Shown here piece after piece: positions 25,832 to 38,600 of a stretch of DNA of 64,000 nucleotides. Location of the stretch: positions 22,524,774 to 22,588,773 of the forward strand of contig NC_050468.1 of assembly GCF_013373865.1 (NCBI RefSeq), read 5' to 3'. Made by a program: the position numbers and the translations under genes. The stretch is from Monomorium pharaonis (Eukaryota; Arthropoda; Insecta; Hymenoptera; Formicidae). How positions within the stretch are numbered: the first letter of the stretch is position 1; each line of letters begins with the position of its first letter. Under the pieces are notes generated by a model that saw nothing but the letters and a program-made list of their open reading frames with translations, did not search any database and was not told where the DNA came from.

Positions 25832-27953
25832 TTAGAATTCAAAGCCTTGCACTGGTAGTTGGGAAGAATCTGGTGCGGAAAATTGGTATTCTGTTCCTTG
25901 CGAATCGATTGAAGGTACAAGTCTGGTATCCTCTTCTTCAGATCCAAAGAACCGTTCGATAATATCAAAGGCCTTTTGATAAATATCCATATTTTGGTGA
26001 GATTGCAAGAATTCTATTTTGTCTAGGCCTGAAAAATTATAAAAGAAATTTATTAACATTTATTAATTTACACTATTTTTCATATAAAACTTATATTAAA
26101 TTAATAATTTACCATAACATTCTTCGATAAGAACTGCATAAGGATTGAGACCGTTATGCACAGTTGCATCTTGTTCTCCCAGACGTAAGATATTTTCTAT
26201 TCCGTTCAAAGCGACTTGGACAATCTTGACATCCATAACAGTAAGCAAATCGCAAAGTGGCGGAATACATCCTTGCATTGCGAGATATCGGATTTGATCG
26301 GCCGTTCCGCCACTAGTAGCATTTGTAATTGCCCACGCAGCTTCTTTACGTGTTTTAAATTCAGCTTTACTCAAAATCTCGATTAAAACCGGAAAGATAT
26401 TAGCATCAATCACCGCCTAAAAAATAAAAAATAAATATAGATTATATATTGGAATTATTAATAAATACGATACACACAATCATCTTATTATGCTCAAAAG
26501 ATTGAAACGTACTTGTATTTGTTGGGGATTACCGGCAGTGATATTAGAGACTGTCCAACAAGCCTCTTTACGAACACTTTCCCGCGGCGAACTTAAGAGA
26601 TGTAATAGACACGGTAATGCCGAGCAATTTAACACAACTTGCGTTTGCACATCATCTCCAGTAACTATATTTCCTACAGCACGAAGAGCCGCGCTTATTA
26701 CATTATTTTGCTCATGCCTAAAAATAACATTTTTTATTATTTGTTATAATGTACACATTTTGAATTTATGTGGTACAAATTCCAACATACATAAGAAGTT
26801 CTACAAGACGTCTGCAAACACCAGCATCAATAACAGCTTGTATCTTATCATTTGGGCCGTCGCTCAGGTAAGAGAGCGCCCAACAGGCATCAGCAAGTAC
26901 ATCGTAATCAGTGTGATTAAGAAGATGTGCTAACACTGGTAAACACGGCGCAACCTTCGCAAAAGCCGGTGCTGGATTTTTGCCTCGACAGAGATTTGAT
27001 AATGCCCATACTGCATTGCGGGTCATAGAAAGCCGTGTCGCCTTTGATAGTAATCTATAAAAAGTAATGCGACATTAATTAGAATAATTTTACACAGCGA
27101 ATATATAAGAATTGATCATTTAACTCTTAACAAGTAAAAAACGTAAATGTAAAGAAACCTACTGTAGAAGTGGCGTGAGGATACCATTGGCTAAGACATG
27201 ATCTCTGCATTCAGGACTATCTCCTGCAATATTACCCAATGCCCAAACAGCTTGTTCCTGCACATCTTCATATTCAGAACCAAGTAAAGCTATGAAAGTA
27301 GGAACAGCTCCAGCATCTATCACCATGCGCGTTTGTTGAGATGTACCACTTGCAATGTTTGTAAGAGCCCATGCTGCCTCAAACTAACAAATAATATTAA
27401 TACTTATGTGTGAATTCTTAAGACACAACAAAAAATAAAACATTTATTTCCATATACCAACCTGCAGAGTGCAATTTGTATTATTTTTAAGAAATTCAAC
27501 AAATTGTGGTACAATTCCCGTATTTATAACCTCATCTATAGGGGGATTTGGCTCTCTTGACAATAATTTTCTAAATTTCTGTGTTGCTGCCAATTGATCT
27601 TGTATGTTAGGACTATATAATGCATCTACCATCTCAGATGTTATAATACCAGGAGATTGCTGAAATAATTTTTTTTTTAAGGCAAAAATTATTTATAAAA
27701 ATTATATAAAAACGCAGTAAGAAATTTTCAATAATTATATTACCGATTGTGCTGTAGGAAGTGAATATTCATCCGTAGCTGTGACATTATCTTCGTCTGC
27801 CACAATGTTTGGAACATTGCGACGTTTTGATAATTGCTGCTCACGTTTCTGTTTTCTTAATTGAACTCCCTCTTCTTCTCTGCGTCTCCGCAGTTCTTGT
27901 GAATCTAATCCTACATTTTTATAACGATGTTTATGTGTAGGTCCAGTTGACAT
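25832..27953 (-). CDS. Kap-alpha1: importin subunit alpha, KPNA1/5/6 class (karyopherin alpha-1)
   Basis: Seven exons: 27744-27953, 27462-27659, 27163-27383, 26791-27054, 26513-26717, 26113-26416 and 25832-26028, with phases that close exactly, give 532 aa. Residues about 10-50 are the importin-beta-binding segment (RRRREEEG at 22-29, RKQKREQQLSKRR at 33-45). About ten armadillo repeats follow, with the WALSN/WALGN/WAITN-type tryptophan-asparagine pairs that bind nuclear localisation signals. The C-terminus (GSEEEDTRL, ending VQGFEF) matches the alpha-1 class rather than KPNA2 or KPNA3/4. The protein carries cargo with basic signals into the nucleus together with importin beta. An acceptor (TTTTTTAG) abuts the ATG, so a 5'UTR intron exists upstream. 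No disabling change is seen. Confidence 0.97.
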
Positions 27954-28036
27954 CTAAAAAATATAAATAACAAATTATATGTATACCCATGTATTACATT
28001 TTAGTTACACAAGTTTTTTAATTAAATTTAGACATA

Positions 28037-28447
28037 TAGCGTTTTCTACTGGGAAAACTGGTGCAGCACCAACGCTGCAGTAGATTTCGATGAAAACTCC
28101 ACTAGCGCAATAATAGTGCAGGTTTAGTGTGGTTCAGTGGAACACATCATTAGACAGGTTTAAAAATTAAACAATTTTATTGTTATAAAGTTTACTGAAA
28201 TAATGTAATAACATATACTTTAATGTAATACCTTAAAGTACAAACATAACATCTATTTAATTTGCACTGGCACCTTCCACCGTCTCAGACGGTGGAGCAA
28301 AAGTTGCACTCGTTGCAATTTTTTGCATCAATTTTTTCAGTAGAACATTAAACACTGAAAATATGTGAACTGATTTTTACAGTGAAACAATAAAATTGCA
28401 CTCAGTGCGCACCAGTGTTGCACTAGTTTTCCCAGTAGAAAACGCTA
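28037..28447. mobile_element. 411-bp MITE-like element
   Basis: Terminal inverted repeats TAGCGTTTTCTACTGGGAAA (left) and its complement on the right extend to about 35 bp with GTGCAGCA/GTGCAACA-type sequence. Flanking ATA on each side is a possible target duplication. The core contains further TGCACT-type repeats. No coding potential. Confidence 0.85.
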
Positions 28448-29469
28448 ATAGTGCAAAGAAAAATTGCATTATTACTCACAAATTTAAAATGATATAATCG
28501 CAATTAATTTTTATTATTACAAGACAATATCTAATCGATTACATTAAAATTATTACAGTTTATCAGACAAAAAATGTAAAATTTTTTATTTTTTATCTAC
28601 ATATTAAAATTAAAAATTTTCAAAAATTTGAAAAATTGTTTATTTACTACAAAAGTTATTAGGGAATATTGAAACTGGTACATGAGACAAGTTGGCATTG
28701 CGTTTTATTTATGTATTTATGGCAAAAGAAATAAAAAAGAAAAATTATTATAAAATATTTGTGAGGAACATAAGTGCTATTTCCAAAGTTTTATTTGGAA
28801 TAAAACAAATATTACAATAAAAAATGGGGAAATTTGATTCAAGAAGAAGCAAATTTCCAAATGTATTAAAATTTTGTATTAATGCTCTTCAGCTTAAAAG
28901 AATAAATCTAAGTAACGTATTAGTCGAAATAAAAGTTTTTATTACTACATGACATCTTTTTAAACAATAATAATAGTAATACTTGTTATAATAAAATAAT
29001 TAAAATTAATGTATGTAAAAATATGGTACGTTGACTCATATATAAGGCAAGCTCAGTTAATATCTTATCTTATAAATATGCCTAAAAAATATACTAAATT
29101 TAATTTCAATGTTCATGTATTAAATTTTATTTAACGTTTTGTTTTAACTGTAATAAAAAATAAATTATTTTGTAATAGTTTTGTTTCATAAAGAAAACAA
29201 ATTATATAAAAATGTTTTTAAAGGTAGTATTTTACAATTACAATAACTTTCAATCAACAAATGTAATATTCAAAAAACAAGAAAGATAAATGCATGTCAA
29301 ATCAAAGATTTATATAAAATATATTTTTAAAGAATATCTTATATAAAAACAACATTATGTGCTGTTAATTCCAATTCTCTTAAAAGTGGAGTAAACTTTT
29401 TTTTTTCTTTTTTATTTTAATTCTTAACATTTTTCATTATTTAGGATAGAATTCACAGATCGATCATAA

Positions 29470-29605
29470 GTTCAAAAATCATTTTAAGTCTAGCCATGAG
29501 CAGACTTAAGACTTGACTTAACCATTGAAATAACAATATTGACATCTTAAGACTGTACTTAAGATAGACCTTGAATAAGACTGGTCTATGAATTCCTTAA
29601 AGATA
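29470..29605. mobile_element. decayed relative of the GGCCGGTATTCATAGTC element
   Basis: Contains CATCTTAAGACTGTACTTAAGAT-like sequence (order: CATCTTAAGA, then CTTAAGAT), CCTTGAATAAGACTGG and a terminal TCTATGAATTCC, matching in order the element at 31106-31250. The left arm is degraded. Confidence 0.5.
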
Positions 29606-30036
29606 TTAATAGTAGGACTTACAATATTTTCATGCACTTTATTGCCTTAGCAAAGAAGATAAAATTTCTTTATCTCACAATAATTTTACAATCTGATAAT
29701 TATTTTTATCAAACATAAACAATACTCAAGAATTATAAGAGAATTTTAAGCAGAAAGGGAAGCTAATTTCACTCTCTCTTTCTCGTTTAAAAATATCTTC
29801 AAATATGTACGCGCGCGCACGCTCACGTACGTACACATGTACAGATGCACTCGTCACATGAATATGAAAAAGAATACAAAGCGAAAAAGACGATGTTTCG
29901 TGAAGAACCAGTTTCACGAAAAGGAAAATGCCTCGGAAGGAAAAAGTGGAAAAATAAGAGGCGGACGTCTGATCGCGATGCCGTCATCGACATCGGTCGT
30001 CGCGACGGTCATCTGACAATGGATTTCGCGTGAGGG

Positions 30037-30219
30037 TTAGGAGTTAATCGGCGACATGAGCATTCGGGCGGGGATACTGTGGTCCAGACCCAGAGAAAGA
30101 GCGGGAATACGTCTCGCGAGAGTGTCGATCGCACACAGCCCCGTGTCGTTCGTAAACACGAGACCCGATCCATCGTCATCGTCCATCTCATCGCGCCGCG
30201 CAATCACCCGTTTAGACAT
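30037..30219 (-). CDS. candidate small protein, 60 aa, unidentified
   Basis: A 60-codon minus-strand frame begins at an ATG in a good context (GCCAAAATG) and ends in TAA. The peptide has a basic start (MSKRVIARRD), an acidic patch (EMDDDD), then GSGLVFTNDTGLCAIDTLAR and a C-terminus of RMLMSPINS. Codon third positions are GC-rich, in line with the local CpG island. There is no signal peptide or membrane helix. The frame stays open upstream to an ATG at 30324, but that extension is arginine-rich and looks like untranslated sequence. A plus-strand frame overlaps it, so chance openness in GC-rich DNA remains possible. I do not recognise the protein. Confidence 0.35.
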   Translation of the reverse strand: MSKRVIARRDEMDDDDGSGLVFTNDTGLCAIDTLARRIPALSLGLDHSIPARMLMSPINS

Positions 30220-30530
30220 TTTGGCACGCACACGGACAACGCGGACTGACATTGGCCTGGAATCCTTTCGATCCCTCGGCACAACGCGCGCGCTACGGGA
30301 CGCACGTTGGCGATCTCCATCCACGAATCGAGTGACAATCAGTCATCGTCGTAATAGCGGTCATACTTCGTACTTACGGTTGTGAGAGCAGATTCGAATC
30401 TCAGATCAGAAATCAGACGTAAAAGATCATGCAAGTGCAACGCAAACCCAGGCGCCGCCGCGAGCCCTTTCTCTCTCCGCCGTGAACTATGCATCAACAA
30501 TGATTGATCGAGACCCGCAGGTTTGTTTTA
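30220..30530. promoter_or_regulatory. CpG-rich island upstream of the 60-aa ORF
   Basis: GC- and CpG-rich DNA directly upstream (minus strand) of the candidate small gene, abutting the large hairpin at 30531. It is consistent with a promoter; no defined start site was assigned. Confidence 0.35.
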
Positions 30531-30907
30531 ATCTCGAACGCGAAAGGGATTGGTCAATCAGTCGCCGCGCGCGGCGTGCTAATTGGCTCTGCACGAAACA
30601 GCGTGCATATTGCGCTATCATGGCCGCGGTCTGATTCACGCTTAAGGTGCCTTTTCACGCTAACGCTTGACGCTCATTTTCAGCGTCAAGACATCACGCG
30701 ACTAAAAATAATGATACCCATTCGTCATTTTTAGTCACGTGATGTCTTTTGACGCTGAAAATGAGCGTCAAGCGTTAGCGTGAAAAGGCACCTTAAGCGT
30801 GAATCAGACCGCGGCCATGATAACGCAACATGCACGCTGTTTCGTGCCGAGCCAATTAGCACGCCGCGCGCGGCGACTGATTGACCAATCCCTTTCGCGT
30901 TCGAGAT
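30531..30907. mobile_element. 377-bp near-perfect palindromic foldback element
   Basis: Arms 30531-about 30710 and about 30728-30907 are complementary almost throughout, from ATCTCGAACGCGAAAGGG at the outer end to GACATCACG/CGTGATGTC next to a short central loop. The arms include a GCCGCGCGCGGC core and GGTGCCTTTTCACGCTAACG, the latter repeated again at 30909-30931 (AGCGTGAAAAGGCACCTTAA). It is much more GC-rich than most MITEs here. Open frames on both strands are mirror images produced by the palindrome. Confidence 0.85.
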
Positions 30908-30955
30908 GTCAGCGTGAAAAGGCACCTTAAGGACACCTGCACAGACTTTTGCACA

Positions 30956-31093
30956 AGGGCCTAAACACAATGCCAGGCAACAGGCAATAGGAACAGAAAT
31001 AATGAAAGAGAGAAAAAGAGAAAGGATCTTCTTCTCTCTTTCTTTATTTCCTATTTCTATTGCCTGGTTACCTGGCATTGTGTGATGGCCTTA
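30956..31093. mobile_element. foldback element with ACACAATGCCAGG arms
   Basis: Left arm ACACAATGCCAGGCAACAGG and right arm complementary (CTGGTTACCTGGCATTGTGT), bounded by AGGGCCT and AGGCCATC-type ends. The centre is a purine-rich then pyrimidine-rich tract (GAAAGAGAGAAAAAG / CTTCTCTCTTTC) that itself pairs. Confidence 0.75.
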
Positions 31094-31105
31094 ACGCATA
31101 ACATA

Positions 31106-31250
31106 GGCCGGTATTCATAGTCGGATCTTACATTTAAGATCATCTTAAGTACTGTCTTAAGATGCCATCAACCAATCACAGAGCCGTATTAGCATCTTAA
31201 GACATTGCTTGAGACGATCTTGAAATAAGATTTGACTATGAATACCGGCC
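31106..31250. mobile_element. 145-bp foldback element, GGCCGGTATTCATAGTC ends
   Basis: Terminal inverted repeats GGCCGGTATTCATAGTCGGA and GACTATGAATACCGGCC, with internal CTTAAGAT / ATCTTAAG symmetry. A decayed relative lies at 29470-29605, and a possible further fragment (ATTCATAGACTG) at 31375. Confidence 0.85.
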
Positions 31251-31252
31251 AG

Positions 31253-31366
31253 TGTGCTTTCCAGCAAGACACAGTGTAACACAGTGTCCATTAGTGTGAG
31301 AAAGAACATGTCAGTGTGTCTCGCTCACACTAGTGGACACTGTGTCTTGCTGGAAAGCACACATAG
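31253..31366. mobile_element. 114-bp foldback element, TGTGCTTTCCAGCAAGACAC ends
   Basis: Left arm GTGTGCTTTCCAGCAAGACA and its complement on the right are followed inward by CAGTGTCCA(T/C)TAGTGTGAG on both sides. It directly abuts the previous element. Confidence 0.85.
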
Positions 31367-32436
31367 GACGGGATTCATAGACTGTTGCAATTAAAAATAA
31401 TTCAAACTTAGAAAAGATTGATTCTATAAAAGAACATTTGATATAATTTGAAAATGCTGTACATTTAAGTATAATACAAGATGGCAAAGAAAGTAAAAAA
31501 TAAGAAACTGAAAAGTATAATGAAAACGATGAAGCAACAATAAAATATTCCCGAGAAAAAAGTATATAAATATTTATGCACAAGATATATGTGCAATATA
31601 AAACCAAATAAAATAAATTTTACAATTTTTACATAAATATTGTAATTGCAGAGATTATTGTACACCTACAGAGATCTCATTGTTCTTATATTATTTTTTT
31701 CCTTAACTTGTATCCATAAATTCTAATAATTAAAAAAATACCTTTTCACATTTAAGAAAAAAGAAAAAATGAATCGTGCAAATTCTAGAACGTGACAAAG
31801 GAATAGATCTAATAGTATATTTTTTCAATGAATACAAACTATAATCAGGTTTAACAAACTTCTTTGTTAAAAGTTGGAATAGTATTTCTAATATCTAAAA
31901 ATTTACTTCTAAGAAATATGAACTAATTAGTAATTTGAACGTTTTTGATCGATAAAAATAACTTTCCTATCAACTTGATTTTTGAAAACAAGAAACAAAA
32001 GTATCAAGAAAAATATTTTATCAAGTTTAATTTCTAATTTTTATTTTTAAATTTATATTTTAATTTCTATAAATTCGAGAGTGTAAAGTTTTTATTGATT
32101 AAAATATAAATTTATTTTTATCGACTAAAGAAATGTCCAAATTAATTCACATTATTTTATTCAGATAAGTATAGTTCTTTTTGAAAAATTTCTTGAAATC
32201 TTCGCAAGATAAATTATCGAATAATATTATTAAATTATTATAATTTAAAAAATAAATTGTAGAAACACATATGGATAGAGAAGTATTTGTTATATAAAGA
32301 TTTTTTAAATAACTATAAAGAACATATTACAATTTTATATTTTAAAAGTTGAATCATTAAGATCGAGAAATAAAAGTATACATATGAATAATACATGCTG
32401 AAAACATCATATGAAAAATATATCAAGACAGCCTGC
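31367..32436. other. AT-rich 3' flank of Prdx5
   Basis: AT-rich DNA, no supported exon. A TTTATT near 32110 could be a polyadenylation signal for Prdx5 on the minus strand, but several AT-rich alternatives exist. Confidence 0.35.
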
Positions 32437-34079
<1,643 letters not shown>

Positions 34080-35560
34080 GTAGATCAAGTGCAACTAGTG
34101 CAATCCTCTAACGTGCACCACAGAAGAATCAGGAGCGAAACTCGTCGCAATTCGCAAGTGACGCGCGCAAGTAAGCAAGCAACCGGCGTTATTGCGCGAT
34201 TCTATTATGTAATACCGTAATCGCAAACGAATGAAGCCGCGTGTTACACCAATTTATCAAAACAAATCGGATCAAATCGCTCGAGAAAGGTAATAAATAT
34301 GCGATATTGAATTGCTTGCGATTAGACGAATATATATTAATTCAATATTAATATGTCATGCAAAAGTCTACAATGTCAGGAGTAATGGAGTAGGAGTAAG
34401 AAGTAAGAAATATGAAATGAGATTTACCCATTTCGTTTACTCCCGGTTTTTAATTGGTCAATTGTTATTTCTTACTCCTTACTCCATTACTCCTGCTGAC
34501 ATTGTAGACCTTGCATCAATTTTTCCACGGAGGTATGTGCATCGATGGATATGCCATTTGAAAAACATTTGCCGTTATTCTTCTATAAATATTACATTCA
34601 AATTTAATCTTTTTTATCATAGTGAAAAATGTTTTTGTGTTGAGATGTACATATATTATACATGCATTTACGACATCGTATATTTCTGTGAAATTGCACT
34701 TATTTTATTCATGCCAATGTGATAAGATACATATAGAAAAAATTTAAAATACAAATTAATATTCCAAAAACCCCATTTTCTGTCATTTTTACCGTAGACC
34801 GGGAATAATTAAAGAGCCAGACATTTACCGACAATTTCAATCGGCTACTGCGTATAATTTATTATATACAGTGCATGTGATGTAATATATATATGTATAT
34901 ATAAATTATTATTAACAGAGAGTTGGGCGTTTACGCATAAAATATTAATAATCAAACATTGCATATATACAATGTAAATTGCGTAAATTATATTTTACAT
35001 CTGCATTTATGTAAATAATCTGAATTACCGAAAATATAGCTAATTTGCACAAACAATAGTGAAAATTATATATTACATGTTTTTTATACAAAATTTTTAA
35101 TATTATATTTTAATATATGTATATATATATAGTTATTTCATTAATATTAAAGTCAGATATAGTAACAATTATTTTTTATTTTGCATTATATTATTCTATC
35201 TATGTATAACAATAATTTACATTTTTGCTTATAGTTATTTATAGTCTATAATATAAAAAAAATCATATGAATAATATGTAATCCATATAAATAATTTTAA
35301 AATGTATAATCCTGATTATTATTATATATGTAGTATTATTTACTTATAATTTATAACAAAAATTTATTTATTTATTTGGATTTTTATTAATCCAATTAAA
35401 TTTATTATTATAGAAATTATTTGGATAATTATTAGTTTAACGCGACTCTCGACTGTTGATAATTAAATTCGTTATCGCGGATTTTTACAGTTGAATATCG
35501 CTCAACTGAATTATCGCTTTTATCAACTATACAATTGATAACAACGTTTCTCCGTCGGTG
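34080..35560. other. intergenic region between divergent Prdx5 and pyrophosphatase genes
   Basis: The first about 130 bp, before the Prdx5 ATG, are less AT-rich and are probably its 5'UTR/promoter. The rest is AT-rich apart from one foldback element. The last 120 bp lead into the pyrophosphatase CpG-rich promoter. Confidence 0.4.
34358..34516. mobile_element. 159-bp MITE-like element
   Basis: Inverted arms share GTCTACAATGTCAG, GGAGTAATGGAGTA and GAGTAAGAA in opposite orientation, with a short loop around 34430-34450. A 136-codon frame over it has no family resemblance. Confidence 0.8.
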
Positions 35561-35608
35561 ATGGCGGAGCGTCGCGCGGAACGACAGATGGCAGAATGTC
35601 TCTCATAA
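35561..35608 (+). promoter_or_regulatory. upstream ORF overlapping the pyrophosphatase start codon
   Basis: ATG at 35561 opens a 15-codon frame (MAERRAERQMAECLS) that ends in TAA at 35608, past the main ATG at 35596 and in a different frame. Ribosomes starting here cannot use 35596; they would have to pass by leaky scanning or reinitiate further on. It matters only if transcription starts upstream of 35561, which is not shown by the sequence. Confidence 0.5.
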
Positions 35609-38600
35609 CGTCGCACGTGTTACGTTGCCACGGTTTGGTGAGGCTCGTTATTCCGTCGCGATTCGTAGCAACCGGCAGACCGGCATTGAGAAGCCTCGCT
35701 GTACACACGAAACATTGTCGAGACATGTCGTACACGGTGACCGAACGGGGTGCGCTCAACAGCACGGACTACAGGATATTTTTCAGTGAGTAGAACTCGC
35801 GACGCGGGATGACGTAGTCGGAGATGCAACGATGAGGTAACAGGCTCGCGGAAGTCGCGGAGCCGTGAACTTCGTCGTCGTAAATGTCGTAAGGTCACGG
35901 ATGCGCACGTTACGCGTGCCATGGCATTTTTCAACGTTATCATTAATGACTTGAATTTTCTCGAGCGACACGACACGATCGCGCGAGCGTTTCGCGTGTG
36001 CATGTATCTACATTTCGAAACGCTGAATAATTCAGAGGACCTCGGTCAACCGCACACTGTTTTGTAACTGTCGGATTTCGATCCCGGGTTTCAAGTTCGT
36101 TGCTTCATTGCCGCATCACTTACAGCGCATTTCGCGCCAAAATTTTTTTCTCTCAAGCGATTTTTTTTACAGCAGGCGCCCGCGCATGTTTTTGTCATGG
36201 CATCATTTTACAAAACGATCTGAACGATTTCCATGATTGACTCCGTGACATTTAGCTCCAGTGAAAGTATTTAATATTTATAGGCGCTAGGAATGAGGAA
36301 GCAGACTTGATTTTGCTCTGAACATATGTTCTTATGCATTTATATTTTCCTTGGATTTTTTATAGAGTTTTCTTTGTACCTGAAATTTTTAAAGATGTTT
36401 AAAGATGTTTAAAGATATTTTTTCATATGGAATAACATTATTTTAAAGCTTATTAACTTGTAAGTACTTGTGTGATTTTTTGTAATGTAATTACTTGTGT
36501 GGAGTTCTATAATATTTTACATTATTTTTGTTATAACCCAGGTAGAACACAGAGTCATGACATTACAATGATGTTATTAGGATTTGTCATTATAATTTAT
36601 CATTTACAAGTACATATGTAAAAGATGTTCTTATGACATCATGATATCATCAAGTGGCAAATAATATTATTGTGATTTCTGTGTTCTATCTAGGGATATA
36701 TGTATAGCTTAATATTTTTTGATAAGTAAATATACTTTTTTATGTATAATTTATACACTTTAATAATTAATGTAAAAAACTTAATTAAAAATTCAATTAT
36801 ACATTTACATAATAAAGAACATATAATAAAAGAATTAATCTAAATTTTAGTAAAAAACAGGTGACTAGAATTTTCTGAGATTTCATGCGAGTATTTATGG
36901 GTTAATAATAATAATCATAATTATATATATAAAATATGAAAATATTAACTTATATTTAATAATATATATTTCTTTTATAATATTAAAAAAAATTTATTCT
37001 TGCATAGAAAATGAGTCTGGAATTCCAATCTCACCCATGCATGACATTCCACTGTTTGCCAACAAAGACAACAAGATCTTGCACATGATTGTTGAAATAC
37101 CACGATGGACAAATGCTAAAATGGAAATATGTCTTAAAGAAAGTTTGAATCCCATTAAGCAGGATGTTAAGAAGGGCAAATTGAGATTTGTTGCCAATTG
37201 TTTCCCTCATCATGGCTACATATGGAATTATGGAGCTTTGCCTCAGGTAGGAATTCTAAGAATTATGTTGAGTATTTAATTGTATTTAATCATTTGTTTC
37301 AATTTTTTTTGTTACAATGGAATTCTCTACAAAATTTTTTCGTGGAAATTGATAGAAAATTATAACAAAATCAAAAAACAAGATAACAATCTCAGAAATA
37401 ATGAAAAAGATTAAAAAATATACCTCTTGAATTACAAATTCTGTATCAGTCATTCGAATTACAAATTCAGTCAATTCATAGTGCAAGATAAACATATGTG
37501 AGTTGTTTTTTAAAGCATTGATTAATCTCCATTATTTCGTTCATCTTTGGTCTCCTCATCAGTATTGTTGTCAGAAACTTGTCATAAAATAAATCTTATA
37601 GTCACTCACAAAGAACACATGGTTTCTTCAACTAAGTGCTCTTTCATTTTAAATAATACGGCTCTTTTGAATTTTTGTATTTATCTATTACAATAAAAAT
37701 AAACTTTTATTCACATTACACATCAAAATAAAGGCTAAAAATAGAAGAAACACGATTTTTGTAAAAACAATTTTATTAGATACTTGGCCACGTTTAATAT
37801 TCACTTTTTGCTATATAAAATAAGGACAACATCTTTTAGCCAATAAATTTATTAAATAGATCAATAAGTTTTTTTAGAAAGGGAACTTTTGTACTATATA
37901 TACATATATATATATAACAGAATGAAGACAGCTCTTATAGTTTATAACTTAAATTTTTTTAAATACTACATTTATAACATTTTAAAAAATGTAGTATTTT
38001 ATGCTATGTATTATTATTTTTTCATAAATTTTTTTATTTTTTTTATCTATTACTATTTAAAACCATTATTCTTTCAATGATATCTATGGTTTATAATGAT
38101 CTCATTGATTTATTATCTGGAAATAATAACAGGAAATATGAGTAATTGTATTAAACCGATATTAAAGTATCATATCTATATGTAATTTCTTATCTCTTGT
38201 TTATATATCTTGCACTTATGTGAGCTTGTAGTTTAAGAACTATACTTATACTTGTCAATTTTTCTTATTTTTTTTAAGATATTGTATTTTCTTCGGTTTC
38301 TTACAAAAAAGATATATTTTTTACCTCTTATAAATTATTAGAATCTACTATTTTTATAATTTCTTTTTTTTTTGCTATTGTAATAAAGATAATTGTACTA
38401 AATAATATATTTAATTAATAGACATGGGAAAATCCTGATGTTTTGGATGAAGCAACAGGCTGCAAAGGTGACAACGATCCCATTGATGTTCTTGAAATTG
38501 GCTATAGGGTGAGAAATACTTAAAATGATATATAAATAATTTTATTTATTATGCAATAATGACTGATAGAAGTATATCACGTTCATACATAGGTTGCAAA

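Larger units (their letters stand above)
27954..30036. other. upstream region of importin alpha and intergenic DNA
   Basis: Holds the 5'UTR intron of importin alpha, one complete foldback element (28037-28447), a decayed one near 29470-29605 and otherwise AT-rich DNA. GC content rises from about 29800 toward the CpG island at 30037-30620. Confidence 0.4.

Noticed and set aside
30731..31078. 115-codon minus-strand frame and its plus-strand mirror at 30504-30734
   Set aside because: Both contain the same peptide because they read the two arms of one palindrome.
34312..34722. 136-codon plus-strand frame
   Set aside because: Covers a MITE and AT-rich flank, no domain or conserved motif.
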